From an uncultured beta proteobacterium (GTDB lineage Bacteria > Pseudomonadota > Gammaproteobacteria > Burkholderiales > Burkholderiaceae_C), in the NCBI GenBank assembly GCA_903886275.1, contig CAISLN010000119.1:1-64000 (forward strand): DNA of 64,000 bases, written 5' to 3'. The translations under genes were made by a program, and so were the position numbers. This document shows, piece after piece, positions 9,128-22,746 of this stretch. The notes below the pieces were generated by a model. It made no database searches. It was not told the origin of the DNA and saw only the letters and a program-made list of their open reading frames with translations. How positions within the stretch are numbered: the stretch's first letter is position 1; every line of letters starts with the position of its first letter.

Positions 9128-9304
9128 ATGCTGATCTTTCGCTGGCTGGCCATGCTGTTTGCGCTGGGCATCATTGCCAGCTTTGGCCTTTTTATTGCCA
9201 CCGGGCAGCAGCGCTACAAGCGCATCGGGTTGCTGTGCCTGAAGTGGGTGGTATTGGCCGGCCTGGGGTTTTTTGCGGTGCTCATTCTGGAGCGCATCGC
9301 GTAA
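9128..9304 (+). CDS. small two-helix membrane protein
   Basis: A 58-residue ORF too short for the ORF track. It has GGAG nine nt before ATG 9128 and starts 12 bp after the lpxC stop, so it is probably cotranscribed. Two hydrophobic helices (about residues 5-25 and 38-55) flank a short basic loop (QQRYKRIG). It is recognisably protein-like and resembles small conserved membrane proteins found near such clusters, but I do not recognise a named family and assign no function. Confidence 0.7.
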   Translation: MLIFRWLAMLFALGIIASFGLFIATGQQRYKRIGLLCLKWVVLAGLGFFAVLILERIA

Positions 9305-9324
9305 GGCCAGCAAAGCCAGCCCCT

Positions 9325-9384
9325 TTGTTCCTTATCAAACGCAAGCAAGGCAGAGTGACGCTTGGCCCCTGAGGGGGCTACAGT
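9325..9384 (+). promoter_or_regulatory. FNR/CRP-family box and candidate promoter of dcuB
   Basis: TTGTTCCTTATCAA (9325-9338) matches the FNR consensus TTGAT-N4-ATCAA at 9 of 10 positions. Downstream, GTGACG (9355-9360) and TACAGT (9379-9384) with an 18-bp spacer could be -35 and -10. That would put the box centre near -60, a class I activator position. Anaerobic induction would suit dcuB, which E. coli FNR activates. No experimental evidence is available here. Confidence 0.5.
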
Positions 9385-9408
9385 GGTGCATTCTGAAAGG
9401 GGTTCCCC

Positions 9409-10749
9409 ATGGATGTCTTGCTGCAAATTGCCATTATCCTGATCTGCCTTTTTTACGGCGCCCGAAAGGGCGGTGTGGCGCTGGGCCTCTTGGGTGGCAT
9501 TGGTATTGTCGTGCTGGCCTTTGTCTTCAAGCTCGCACCGGGTAAGCCGCCGGTGGATGTGATGCTGACCATCATCGCCGTCGTGGCGGCATCGGCGACG
9601 CTGCAGGCCTCGGGCGGTTTGGAGGTGATTTTGCAGGGGGCCGAAAAGCTGCTGCGGCGCAATCCCAAATATGTCTCCATCCTGGCGCCGTTCACCACCT
9701 GCGTGCTCACCATGCTGTGCGGCACAGGCCATGTGGTCTACACCATGCTGCCCATTATTTACGACATCGCCATCAAGAACGACATCCGGCCCGAGCGCCC
9801 GATGGCGGCCTCTTCGATTGCCAGCCAGATGGGTATTTTGGCCAGCCCGGTGTCGGTGGCCGTCGTGTCCTTGGTGGCCTTTCTGGCCAAGGTGCCCGTC
9901 AACGGCCATGTGATCGACTTTATCCAGTTGCTCTCCATCACCATCCCAGCGACCCTTGCCGGCGTGCTGATGATAGGCATCTTCAGCTGGTTTCGCGGCA
10001 AGGAACTCAAGGACGATGTGGACTTTCAAAAGCGCATTGCCGACCCGGTGCAGCGCCAGAACATCTATGGCGAAAGCAGCTCCCTGTTGGGCAAGACGCT
10101 GTCGCGCAGCCAGTGGACAGCGATGTGGATTTTCATAGGCTCGATTGCTGTGGTGGCGCTTTTGGGCGCCTTTCAGGACCTGCGCCCACTGGTGGGCGGC
10201 AAGCCCCTGTCCATGGTGCTGACGATACAGATGTTCATGCTCTTCGCCGGTGCGCTGATGATTGTGTTTACCAAGACCGACCCCGGCAGCATTGGCAAGA
10301 CCGAGGTCTTCAGGGCCGGCATGGTGGCGGTGGTGGCGGTGTTCGGCATTGCCTGGATGGCCGATACCGTGTTTGAGGCCAATCTGCCCCAGCTCAAGGC
10401 CACGCTGTCGGAGATGGTGAAGACCCAGCCCTGGACCTATGCCATCGCCCTGTTGCTGGTGTCCAAGCTGGTCAACTCTCAGGCAGCGGCCATCAGCGCC
10501 ATGGTGCCGGTAGGCCTGGCCATTGGCGTGCCGCCCGGCTACATCGTGGCCTTTGCGGCTGCGTCCTACGGTTACTACATCCTGCCCACCTACCCGAGTG
10601 ACCTGGCGGCCATTCAGTTTGACCGCTCAGGCACCACCCACATCGGCAAGTACGTGATCAACCACAGCTTTATTGCGCCAGGGCTGATCGGTGTGGGCAC
10701 CTCCTGTCTGGCGGGCTACTTCCTGGCCGCCGCCAACGGCCTGGTTTAA
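9409..10749 (+). CDS. dcuB: anaerobic C4-dicarboxylate antiporter, DcuB type
   Basis: An inner-membrane transporter that exchanges fumarate, malate or aspartate for succinate during anaerobic growth. The whole 446-residue sequence tracks the DcuA/DcuB family: [20 protein letters not shown] at the N-terminus, [43 protein letters not shown], and [20 protein letters not shown] at the C-terminus. From memory it is closer to E. coli DcuB than to DcuA. ATG 9409 has AAGGGG upstream. It converges on glgP with only 6 bp between stops, and no T-run terminator separates them. Confidence 0.92.
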   Translation: MDVLLQIAIILICLFYGARKGGVALGLLGGIGIVVLAFVFKLAPGKPPVDVMLTIIAVVAASATLQASGGLEVILQGAEKLLRRNPKYVSILAPFTTCVLTMLCGTGHVVYTMLPIIYDIAIKNDIRPERPMAASSIASQMGILASPVSVAVVSLVAFLAKVPVNGHVIDFIQLLSITIPATLAGVLMIGIFSWFRGKELKDDVDFQKRIADPVQRQNIYGESSSLLGKTLSRSQWTAMWIFIGSIAVVALLGAFQDLRPLVGGKPLSMVLTIQMFMLFAGALMIVFTKTDPGSIGKTEVFRAGMVAVVAVFGIAWMADTVFEANLPQLKATLSEMVKTQPWTYAIALLLVSKLVNSQAAAISAMVPVGLAIGVPPGYIVAFAAASYGYYILPTYPSDLAAIQFDRSGTTHIGKYVINHSFIAPGLIGVGTSCLAGYFLAAANGLV

Positions 10750-10755
10750 GGACGC

Positions 10756-13239
10756 TCAGCCTTCGATCTCGAGCGAGGGGCTGCGCCAGATCTTCTCGGC
10801 ATACTCCCCAATCGTGCGGTCCGACGAGAAGGGGCCCATGGCCGCCACATTGCGCAGGGCCATGATGGCCCAGGCCTGCGGGTCCAGGTAGGCCGCGTCC
10901 ACCTTCGCCTGCGCCGCCATGTAGCTGGCGTAATCGCCCAGCAGCAGGTAATGGTCACCCCAGGTCACCAGCGCATCAAAGATGGCCTGGTAGCGCTCGG
11001 GCTCTTCGCGGTTGAACAGGCCGCTGCGAATCGCATTCAGCGTGGCGGCCAGCTCCGAGTTTTGTTCGACGATGACGGAGGGGCGGTAGCCGGCGGCGCG
11101 GGTGGCCGCCACTTCCGGTGTGGTCATGCCGAAGATGAAGATGTTGTCCGCACCCACGTTCTGCAGGATTTCCACATTAGCGCCGTCCAGCGTGCCAATG
11201 GTGAGCGCACCATTGAGCGACAGCTTCATGTTGCCGGTGCCCGAGGCTTCGGTGCCGGCCGTGGAGATCTGTTCTGAGAGGTCGGCCGATGGAATGATGA
11301 TCTCGGCCAGGCTGACGCTGTAGTTAGGGATGAACACCACCTTGAGCTTGTTCCCCACACGTGGGTCGTTGTTGACCAGTTTGGCCACATCGTTGATGAG
11401 ACGGATGATGAGCTTGGCCATGTGGTAGGCCGAGGCAGCCTTGCCGGCAAAGATCACCACGCGTGGCACGACCACCGCCTCCGGGTTGTTGATGATGTGC
11501 AGGTAGCGGGTGACCACATGCAGCACATTGAGCAACTGGCGCTTGTATTCGTGTATGCGCTTGACCTGCACGTCAAACAGGGCGTCGGTGGGGATCTCCA
11601 GGTCCATATGGCTTTTTACCCAGGCGGCCAGGCGGCGCTTGTTGAACAGCTTGGCCTGCTGGAAGCCGGTAATCACCTTCTCTTGGGTGAGCAGCGGTGC
11701 CAATTCCTTTAGTTGCGTCAGGTCGCGGCGCCAGCCGCTGCCAATATGTTTGTCCAGCAGCGCGCTCAAGGCCGGATTGGCCTGGGCCAGCCAACGCCTG
11801 GGCGTGATGCCATTGGTCTTGTTGTTGAAGCGCTCGGGCCAGAGGCGGGCAAAGTCGCTGAAGATGGATTCCTTCATCAGCTCCGAGTGCAGGGCCGACA
11901 CGCCGTTGATGCTGTGGCTGGTTAGCACGGCCAAGTAGGCCATGCGCACGCGGCGGTCGCCATGCTCGTCCACCAGGGATACCTTTTGCAGCATGCTGGC
12001 GTTGACGCCGGCCTGTGCCAAGCCGGTCAGGAACTGGGCGTTGATGTCATAAATGATTTGCAGGTGGCGCGGCAAAATGCGCTCCATCATCTTCACCGGC
12101 CAGGTCTCCAGCGCCTCGTGCATCAGCGTGTGGTTGGTGTACGAGAACACGCGCTGGCATAGGCGCCAGGCGTCGGCCCAGGGCAGGTGGTGCTCGTCGA
12201 GCAGCAGGCGCATCATTTCCGGAATGGCCAGCACCGGGTGCGTGTCATTGAGGTGGATGCTGACCTTGTCGGGCAGCTCCTCAAAGCCTTCGTGGCAGCT
12301 GGTAAAGCGGCGCAGCAGGTCTTGCACGCTGGCGCTGCAAAAGAAGTATTCCTGGTGCAGGCGCAGTTCGCGTCCGGAGTCGGTGGAGTCATCGGGATAG
12401 AGCACGCGCGACACGTTCTCGCTGTGGTTCTTGCTCTCCACCGCCGCAAAGTAATTGCCACGGTTGAAGGCGCCCAGGTCAATCTCTTGTGTCGCCTTGG
12501 CGGACCACAGTCGCAGGGTGTTGGTGGCCATGGTGTCGTAGCCGGGGATGATGGTGTCATAGGCCATGGCCTGCACATCATGCGAATCGACCCAGTGGTA
12601 GACATCGCCCTCCTTGACCACGCGCCCACCAAAGCGCACGCGGTAATTCACCTCGGGGCGGGCAAATTCCCAGGGGTTGCCGTGGGTCAGCCAGTAGTCC
12701 GGCACCTCGACTTGGTTGCCGTCCACAATGGTCTGGCGAAACATACCGTACTCGTAGCGGATGCCGTAGCCAAAGCCTGGAATATTCAGCGTGGCCATGG
12801 AGTCCAGAAAGCAGGCGGCCAGCCGTCCCAAACCGCCATTGCCCAGGGCTGCATCGGGCTCCAGTTCGGTCAGTGCGTCCATGTCCACGCCAAAGTCGAG
12901 CAGGGCCTGGCGCACGCGGTCGCGCAGTCCCAAGGCCAGCATGGCGTTGCCAAAGGCGCGCCCGATCAGGAATTCCATCGACATGTAGTAGACGCGCTTG
13001 GCATCCTTGGCGTACTGGGTGCGCGTGGTCTTCATCCAGCGCTCCACCAGTTGGTCGCGCACGGCGTAGGCGGCGGCATTGAGCCAGTCTTCGGCGCGGG
13101 CCACCTTGGGGTCTTTGCCCACGGTGAACATCAGCTTGTTGGCGATGGCGCGCTTGAGAGACTCCAGATCGCGCCCTGGCGCGTCAAACGGAAAATCGGT
13201 ATTGGTAGTTGCAGCAGCTAAAGAGGGGTTGGTATTCAC
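10756..13239 (-). CDS. glgP: glycogen phosphorylase
   Basis: Phosphorolysis of alpha-1,4-glucan to glucose-1-phosphate, PLP dependent. Visible are the N-terminal [32 protein letters not shown], the glucan/active-site region and the PLP-binding signature [19 protein letters not shown]. It is 827 residues, full length. The start is GTG at 13239, overlapping the glgA stop as GTGA, so glgP is coupled to glgA as the last gene of the operon. Confidence 0.96.
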   Translation of the reverse strand: MNTNPSLAAATTNTDFPFDAPGRDLESLKRAIANKLMFTVGKDPKVARAEDWLNAAAYAVRDQLVERWMKTTRTQYAKDAKRVYYMSMEFLIGRAFGNAMLALGLRDRVRQALLDFGVDMDALTELEPDAALGNGGLGRLAACFLDSMATLNIPGFGYGIRYEYGMFRQTIVDGNQVEVPDYWLTHGNPWEFARPEVNYRVRFGGRVVKEGDVYHWVDSHDVQAMAYDTIIPGYDTMATNTLRLWSAKATQEIDLGAFNRGNYFAAVESKNHSENVSRVLYPDDSTDSGRELRLHQEYFFCSASVQDLLRRFTSCHEGFEELPDKVSIHLNDTHPVLAIPEMMRLLLDEHHLPWADAWRLCQRVFSYTNHTLMHEALETWPVKMMERILPRHLQIIYDINAQFLTGLAQAGVNASMLQKVSLVDEHGDRRVRMAYLAVLTSHSINGVSALHSELMKESIFSDFARLWPERFNNKTNGITPRRWLAQANPALSALLDKHIGSGWRRDLTQLKELAPLLTQEKVITGFQQAKLFNKRRLAAWVKSHMDLEIPTDALFDVQVKRIHEYKRQLLNVLHVVTRYLHIINNPEAVVVPRVVIFAGKAASAYHMAKLIIRLINDVAKLVNNDPRVGNKLKVVFIPNYSVSLAEIIIPSADLSEQISTAGTEASGTGNMKLSLNGALTIGTLDGANVEILQNVGADNIFIFGMTTPEVAATRAAGYRPSVIVEQNSELAATLNAIRSGLFNREEPERYQAIFDALVTWGDHYLLLGDYASYMAAQAKVDAAYLDPQAWAIMALRNVAAMGPFSSDRTIGEYAEKIWRSPSLEIEG

Positions 13240-14699
13240 ATCAAACTTTGGTAGAGGTGGGTGTATTGCTGGGCGGCGGTCGCCCAGTCAAACGCAATTC
13301 GCATGCCAGTCTGGCGAACACGGTTCCAGTCGGAGCGCCTGCGGTACAAGGCGAAGGCGCGTCGCACGGCGCGACCATAGTCGGACGCGTCGAAGCTATC
13401 AAACACAAAACCGGTAGCCGTCTGGTCCTCCAAGGTTTCCAGATCGGTGTCTGTCACCGTGTCGGCAAGTCCCCCCACACGGCGCACCAGTGGCAAGCTG
13501 CCGTATTTTAGTCCGTACATCTGGGTCAGGCCGCAGGGCTCGAAACGCGAGGGCACCAGGGTCACATCGCTGGCGGCAAAAATGCGGTGTGCCAGGTCTT
13601 CGTCGTAGCCCAGTTTAAAGGCCACTTGGTTCGGATGGGCCTTGGCCTGCAGGGTGAAGGCCTGCTCCAGCTGCGTATCGCCATTGCCCAGCACCATCAA
13701 CTGACCGCCGCGCGAAAGAATCTCCTGAAGGCCTCCCAGCACCAGGGGCAGGCCCTTTTGCTCGGTCAGGCGGCTGACCACGGTGAACAGTGGCGCATCG
13801 GAGTCCACCGTCAGTCCAAATGCGGTTTGCAGGGCGGCCTTGTTGCGCGCCTTGCCGGTGAGATTGCGCACATCGTAGCGGTGCTGCAAAAGGCGGTCGG
13901 TGGCCGGGTCCCAGACCTTGTCGTCCACCGCGTTGAGAATGCCGCTTAAGGCTCCGGCGCGCCCGCGCAGCAGCCCGTCTAGGCCGCAGCCCTGCTCCGG
14001 CGTCTGGATTTCACGCGCATAGCTAGGGCTCACGGTGGTGATGTGGCTGGCGTAAGACAGGCCCGCCTTCATGAAAGAAATCTGGCCGAAATACTCCATG
14101 CCGCCCACGCTAAACACATGGTCGGGCAGTCCCAGATCGCTGAAGTTCTGCGGCCAAAAAATACCCTGGTAGGCCAGGTTGTGGATGGTGTGCACGCTGG
14201 GCACGCGTGGGCCTTGGCCCGCGTTCCATACCGCCAGGCAGACCGGCGCCAGGCCGCAATGCCAGTCATGGCTGTGCACCAGGTCGGCGCGCCAGTGCGT
14301 ATCGAGGCCGTGCGCCAGATGCGCTGCAGCCCATCCCAGCGCCGCAAAACGCCGGTGGTTGTCGGCATAGGGATGCTTGTTGGCGTCTTCATAGGGGTTG
14401 CCCGGGCGATCATACAAAGCCGGTGCGACCAGCACATAGGCATAGACGGTGTGAACACCTTGGCTAACGGCAGGCAGCGCGCCAAACAGCACCTCCACCG
14501 ATTCGCCCCAGGGCGTGCCAAAAGCGCCCACCCGCACCGGGTCCTGCAGGCCTGCCAGGATGGCCGGAAAACCGGGCAGCAGCACCCTTGCGTCGCAGCC
14601 CTGGGCCAGCAAGGCGGTCGGCAGGGCGCCGGCTATATCGGCTAGCCCGCCGGTTTTCAACAAAGGGAAGATTTCGGCACTGACCTGCAAGATTCGCAT
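13236..14699 (-). CDS. glgA: glycogen synthase (ADP-glucose)
   Basis: A GT5 glycosyltransferase that elongates glycogen from ADP-glucose. The start at 14699 gives [22 protein letters not shown], the canonical N-terminus with the KTGGLAD ADP-glucose loop. The C-terminal half has [32 protein letters not shown]. It is 487 residues. The ORF track extends this frame to 15164, but that part lies inside glgC and is not protein-like. It starts 29 nt after the glgC stop and overlaps glgP by 4 bp. Confidence 0.96.
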   Translation of the reverse strand: MRILQVSAEIFPLLKTGGLADIAGALPTALLAQGCDARVLLPGFPAILAGLQDPVRVGAFGTPWGESVEVLFGALPAVSQGVHTVYAYVLVAPALYDRPGNPYEDANKHPYADNHRRFAALGWAAAHLAHGLDTHWRADLVHSHDWHCGLAPVCLAVWNAGQGPRVPSVHTIHNLAYQGIFWPQNFSDLGLPDHVFSVGGMEYFGQISFMKAGLSYASHITTVSPSYAREIQTPEQGCGLDGLLRGRAGALSGILNAVDDKVWDPATDRLLQHRYDVRNLTGKARNKAALQTAFGLTVDSDAPLFTVVSRLTEQKGLPLVLGGLQEILSRGGQLMVLGNGDTQLEQAFTLQAKAHPNQVAFKLGYDEDLAHRIFAASDVTLVPSRFEPCGLTQMYGLKYGSLPLVRRVGGLADTVTDTDLETLEDQTATGFVFDSFDASDYGRAVRRAFALYRRRSDWNRVRQTGMRIAFDWATAAQQYTHLYQSLM

Positions 14700-14728
14700 A
14701 GGTTCGGGGTTCTCGTTGGTTGCTCGGT

Positions 14729-16030
14729 TTATGGGGTCAAGCGGTTGATCATGTCGCGGGTGACCAGCACCACACCATTTTCGGTGCGCTCGAAACGCGC
14801 CGCATCCGCCACCGGATCTTCGCCGATGACCAGACCCTCTGGAAGCGAGCAGTTGCGGTCCAGCACGACCCGGCTCAGGCGGCAGCCGCGCCCTATGGTG
14901 ACATCGGGCAGTATCACCGCCTGGTCGATCACGCAGTAGGAGTGGACGCGCACGCTGGAGAACAGCACCGAGTTGCTGACGATAGAGCCCGACACAATGC
15001 ATCCGCCCGAGACCATGGTGTTGATGGTCTGGCCGTGCTTGCCCTCGGCGTCCTGCACAAACTTGGCGGGGGGAAGCTGGCGCTGGCTGGTCCAGATCGG
15101 CCAGCTGGTGTCGTAGATGTCGAGTTCGGGTGTGACCGAGGCCAGGTCCAGATTGGCCGCCCAAAAGGCGTCAATGGTACCCACGTCGCGCCAGTAGGGT
15201 GCCGCCTCTGGGGTCGAGGATACGCAGGACATAGAGAAGGGGTGGGCCATGGCCCGGCCCTCGGCTACCACCAGGGGAATCACGTCCTTGCCGAAGTCGT
15301 GGCTGGAGCTGGGGTTGGCAATATCGGCGTCCAGCAAGGCATACAGGTAGTTGGCGTTGAAAATATAAATGCCCATGCTGGCCAGGGATACGGCGTCATT
15401 GCCGGGCATGGGCGGCGGGTTGGAGGGCTTCTCAATAAACGCGATGATCTTGCGCTCATCGTCCACCGCCATCACGCCAAAGGCCGAGGCCTCGTCGCGC
15501 GGCACCTCGATGCAGCCCACGGTGCAGCCCGCGCCGCTGCGCACATGGTCGGCCAGCATCAGCGAGTAGTCCATTTTGTAGACATGGTCGCCCGCCAACA
15601 CCACGATGAATTCCGGGTTGCTGCCCTGGATGATGTCGATGTTTTGGTAAATGGCGTCTGCCGTGCCGCGGTACCAATGCTCTTCATTGACGCGTTGCTG
15701 GGCCGGCAGCAGGTCCACCATTTCATTGAGCTCGGCGCGCAAAAAGCTCCAGCCGCGCTGCAGATGGCGCAACAGCGAGTGCGACTTGTACTGGGTGATG
15801 ACGCCAATGCGGCGAATGCCCGAGTTGACGCAGTTGGACAGTGCAAAGTCGATGATGCGGAACTTGCCGCCAAAGTAAACGGCAGGCTTGGCGCGCTTGT
15901 CGGTCAACTGCTTCAGCCGTGAGCCACGTCCCCCAGCCAGCACCAGGGCAATGGTGCGGCGTACCAGCATATGGGGCTGCATGTGGCGTTCCGCCTGGGC
16001 GTGGGGTCCGGTGGATTCCCTTAAGTTCAT
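14729..16030 (-). CDS. glgC: glucose-1-phosphate adenylyltransferase
   Basis: Makes ADP-glucose from glucose-1-phosphate and ATP, the committed and allosterically controlled step of bacterial glycogen synthesis. Visible are [28 protein letters not shown], the catalytic [12 protein letters not shown], the sugar-phosphate site [10 protein letters not shown], and a C-terminal left-handed beta-helix. It is 433 residues. ATG 16030 is preceded by AAGGAG at a good distance. Confidence 0.97.
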   Translation of the reverse strand: MNLRESTGPHAQAERHMQPHMLVRRTIALVLAGGRGSRLKQLTDKRAKPAVYFGGKFRIIDFALSNCVNSGIRRIGVITQYKSHSLLRHLQRGWSFLRAELNEMVDLLPAQQRVNEEHWYRGTADAIYQNIDIIQGSNPEFIVVLAGDHVYKMDYSLMLADHVRSGAGCTVGCIEVPRDEASAFGVMAVDDERKIIAFIEKPSNPPPMPGNDAVSLASMGIYIFNANYLYALLDADIANPSSSHDFGKDVIPLVVAEGRAMAHPFSMSCVSSTPEAAPYWRDVGTIDAFWAANLDLASVTPELDIYDTSWPIWTSQRQLPPAKFVQDAEGKHGQTINTMVSGGCIVSGSIVSNSVLFSSVRVHSYCVIDQAVILPDVTIGRGCRLSRVVLDRNCSLPEGLVIGEDPVADAARFERTENGVVLVTRDMINRLTP

Positions 16031-16093
16031 GATGACTCCTTATGTGCGTAATGGTTGTTCTTGATGGCTTGACTAGTCGGGTGCGGGCCGGCC

Positions 16094-19838
<3,745 letters not shown>

Positions 19839-19841
19839 CCT

Positions 19842-22055
19842 TTAGTCGGCCCGCTGGGTCAGGATCACGGTGGCCAGCGGCGGCAGGGTCAGCACCAGCG
19901 ACTGGTGTTTGTGGTGGGCGCTGATGGAGTCGGTGTGCAAGCTGCCGTTGGCCAGGCCGCTGCCGCCATAGATGGACAGGTCGGAGTTGATGGTCTCTTC
20001 CCAATGACCGGCCCGGGGCACGCCTAAGCGAAAGCCATGGCGCGGCACCGGCGTGAAGTTGCACACCACCACGGCGCAGCTGCCGTCCGCGCCCCAGCGG
20101 GTAAAGGCCACCAGGCTTTGCGCCGCATCGTTGTGCGAAATCCATTCAAAGCCACCGGGCTTGACGTCTTGCTGGTGCAGCGCCGGGTAGGCCTGGTAGA
20201 CGCGGTTGAGGTCGCGCACCAGGCGCTGCACGCCGGCGTGCGCGCTCTGGCCTTCCAGATGCCAGGGCAGGCTGCCGGTGTCGGACCATTCGGTGGTCTG
20301 GGCCAGCTCGCAACCCATGAACAGCAGCTTTTTGCCCGGATAGCCCCACATAAAGCCGTACAGCGCGCGCAAGTTCGCAAAGCGCTGCCAGGGGTCGCCA
20401 GGCATCTTGTCGAACAGGGACTTCTTGCCATGCACCACCTCGTCGTGCGAGAGCGGCAGCACGAAGTTTTCGCTAAAGGCGTACATCAGCCCGAAGGTGA
20501 GCTGGTTTTGGTGGTGCTTGCGGTAGACCGGGTCCATGGCGGCGTACTGCAAGATGTCGTGCATCCAGCCCATGTTCCACTTGTAGTGAAAGCCCAGGCC
20601 GCCGCTTTGCAGATCGTCGCTGGGCGGGCGGCTGACTCCTGGGAAGGAGGTGGATTCTTCGGCCAATGTGATGGCGCCGGGGCGCTCGGTGCCGACAATA
20701 AAGTTCATGCGGCGCAGGAACTCGATGGCCTCCAGGTTTTCACGCCCGCCCCGGGCATTGGGAATCCATTGGCCTTCCTGGCGGCTGTAGTCGCGGTACA
20801 GCATGGAGGCCACGGCATCCACGCGCAGCCCGTCGATGCCAAAGCGCTCCAGCCAGAACAGCGCATTGCCGACCAGAAAGTTGCGCACCTCGGTGCGGCC
20901 GAAGTTGTAGATCAGCGTGTTCCAGTCCTGGTGAAAGCCTTCCTTGGGATCGGCGTATTCGTACAGGTGGGTGCCGTCAAATTCGGCCAGTCCGTGGGCG
21001 TCGCTGGGGAAATGGGCCGGCACCCAGTCCAGGATCACACCCAGACCGGCGTCGTGCGCGGCATCGACAAAATCGCGGAAGTCTTCCGGTGTGCCAAAGC
21101 GCGAGGTCGGCGAAAAAAGGCCCAGCGGCTGGTAGCCCCAGGAGCCGTCAAACGGGTGCTCGCTGATGGGCAGCAACTCCAGGTGGGTAAAGCCCATTTC
21201 CTTGGCATAGGGCACCAGGCTGTGGGCCAGCTCGCGGTAGCTCAGCCAGCGCCAGCCGTCCGCCTTGCGCCAAGAGCCCAGATGCACCTCGTAAATGCTC
21301 ATCGGCTTGTCAAACGCATTGGCTGCCGCGCGCTCGGGACGCATGGGCCTGCGGGGCATCAGCGGGTAGACCACGCTGGCGGTGTCCGGGCGCAGCTGCG
21401 ACTGGAAGGCATAGGGGTCGGCCTTGAGTGCAATCACACCATTGGCACCCAGGATCTCGAACTTGTAGATGTCGCCCTGCATCAGGCCGGGGATGAAGAT
21501 TTCCCAGACCCCGCATTCGCGGCGCAGGCGCATGGGGTGGCGCCGGCCATCCCACTGGTTGAAGCTGCCCACCACCGAGACGCGTTTGGCGTTCGGTGCC
21601 CAGACGGCGAAGCTCACGCCATCCACGCCGAGCATTTGCGTGAGGTGCGCGCCCAGGGCTTCAAAGGGTCGCTGGTGCGAGCCCTCGCCGAGCAGCCAGA
21701 CATCCATCTCTTGCAGCACAGCGGGGAAGCGGTAGGCGTCTTCGAGCACCTGCACATGGGGCGAGGTGCGCTCGGGTGCGGCGGCCCAAGTGACTTGCAG
21801 CAGGTAGTCAAAGCGCTGGCCGTCACCGGGGATCTGGCCACCAAAGACGGCACTGTCGGGGTAGGGCTTGAGGGTGGCGCGCTGGGCGCCGGTCTGGCGG
21901 TCCAGCACGGTCACCTGTTCGGCGCCGGGTAGCACGGCATGCACCCAGAGGGCACCTGCGTTTTCATGCATACCCAGGACGCTGAATGCATCGCCGTGGT
22001 CGGCCCGCATCAGTGCGGAAGTATCGTTCGCAGTCAACATGTTGTTCTTATCCAT
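19842..22055 (-). CDS. glgB: 1,4-alpha-glucan branching enzyme
   Basis: A GH13 enzyme that introduces alpha-1,6 branches. The N-terminal N1/CBM48 domains ([16 protein letters not shown] and [24 protein letters not shown]) are followed by the catalytic barrel with [26 protein letters not shown] (nucleophile Asp), [13 protein letters not shown] (Glu) and [10 protein letters not shown]. It is 737 residues. ATG 22055 has a weak SD; ATG 22040, preceded by GGATAAG, is an alternative start. It is the first gene of the six-gene glycogen operon. The 98-bp upstream gap holds its promoter, which I could not pinpoint. Confidence 0.95.
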   Translation of the reverse strand: MDKNNMLTANDTSALMRADHGDAFSVLGMHENAGALWVHAVLPGAEQVTVLDRQTGAQRATLKPYPDSAVFGGQIPGDGQRFDYLLQVTWAAAPERTSPHVQVLEDAYRFPAVLQEMDVWLLGEGSHQRPFEALGAHLTQMLGVDGVSFAVWAPNAKRVSVVGSFNQWDGRRHPMRLRRECGVWEIFIPGLMQGDIYKFEILGANGVIALKADPYAFQSQLRPDTASVVYPLMPRRPMRPERAAANAFDKPMSIYEVHLGSWRKADGWRWLSYRELAHSLVPYAKEMGFTHLELLPISEHPFDGSWGYQPLGLFSPTSRFGTPEDFRDFVDAAHDAGLGVILDWVPAHFPSDAHGLAEFDGTHLYEYADPKEGFHQDWNTLIYNFGRTEVRNFLVGNALFWLERFGIDGLRVDAVASMLYRDYSRQEGQWIPNARGGRENLEAIEFLRRMNFIVGTERPGAITLAEESTSFPGVSRPPSDDLQSGGLGFHYKWNMGWMHDILQYAAMDPVYRKHHQNQLTFGLMYAFSENFVLPLSHDEVVHGKKSLFDKMPGDPWQRFANLRALYGFMWGYPGKKLLFMGCELAQTTEWSDTGSLPWHLEGQSAHAGVQRLVRDLNRVYQAYPALHQQDVKPGGFEWISHNDAAQSLVAFTRWGADGSCAVVVCNFTPVPRHGFRLGVPRAGHWEETINSDLSIYGGSGLANGSLHTDSISAHHKHQSLVLTLPPLATVILTQRAD

Positions 22056-22153
22056 TCAAGTCAGACCAGTATGTTCGCGCATTGTTGGGCGCGGCCCTAG
22101 GCTAACCCTAATTGTTGCGCTAAGTCAGCAAAACGTTGGGGGTACGTAACTTT

Positions 22154-22720
22154 TTAGCGGCTGCGCCCGGCCCGGTACGAGGCCTTGTTGCTGATTTTGG
22201 CGCCCGAGCCGCCGCCCAGGCTGTCGGCAGCAGCCAGTCGCGCCATGGCCTTGCCGGCATGGGCGTGGGTAATGGCGATGCCCAGCGCATCGGCGGCATC
22301 GGTGCCGGGCAGGCCGCTCAAGCTCAGCAGGCGCTTGACCATCTCCTGGATCTGGCTTTTTTGCGCCCGCCCGTGGCCGGCCACGGCCTGCTTCATTTGC
22401 AGGGCGGTGTACTCGGCCACCGCCAGGTTCTGTGAGACCAGGGCAGTGATCAGTGCGCCACGCGCCTGGCCCAGCAGCAGGGTGGACTGGGGGTTGACGT
22501 TGACGAATACGATTTCCACCGCCGCGCAGTCCGGTTGGTAGCGCTGCACCACCTCGCCAATGCCATCAAACAAGACCTTGAGCCGCGCCGGCAGGGCATG
22601 GGTGTCCAGGTGCTGGGTGCTGATGGTGCCGCTTGCCACATAGCTCAGCAGGCCGCCGGCCTCGTCCACCACGCCAAACCCGGTGGTGCGCAGGCCGGGG
22701 TCAATACCAAGTATTCGCAT
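22154..22720 (-). CDS. ruvC: Holliday junction resolvase RuvC
   Basis: An endonuclease that resolves Holliday junctions with RuvAB. The N-terminal [17 protein letters not shown] carries the first catalytic Asp. Further acidic residues are in [13 protein letters not shown] and [14 protein letters not shown]. It is 188 residues. The ORF track frame runs on to 23356, inside the opposite-sense-free part of the next gene, but the family start is clearly 22720. No SD is present; TATCAT lies six nt before the ATG. Confidence 0.95.
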   Translation of the reverse strand: MRILGIDPGLRTTGFGVVDEAGGLLSYVASGTISTQHLDTHALPARLKVLFDGIGEVVQRYQPDCAAVEIVFVNVNPQSTLLLGQARGALITALVSQNLAVAEYTALQMKQAVAGHGRAQKSQIQEMVKRLLSLSGLPGTDAADALGIAITHAHAGKAMARLAAADSLGGGSGAKISNKASYRAGRSR

Positions 22721-22726
22721 CCGGGG

Positions 22727-22732
22727 ATGATA
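22727..22732 (-). promoter_or_regulatory. -10-like hexamer just upstream of ruvC
   Basis: TATCAT (5 of 6 to TATAAT) on the minus strand ends six nt before the ruvC ATG. No SD is present and I see no good -35. Confidence 0.45.
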
Positions 22733-22746
22733 GCGGGGGCATGGCC

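Noticed and set aside
14700-15164. N-terminal extension of glgA into glgC
   Set aside because: The frame happens to stay open, but [12 protein letters not shown] at 14699 is the family start and the extension resembles no protein.
20037-21932. 631-residue plus-strand ORF opposite glgB
   Set aside because: Antisense shadow of a catalytically complete glgB; composition is non-protein-like.
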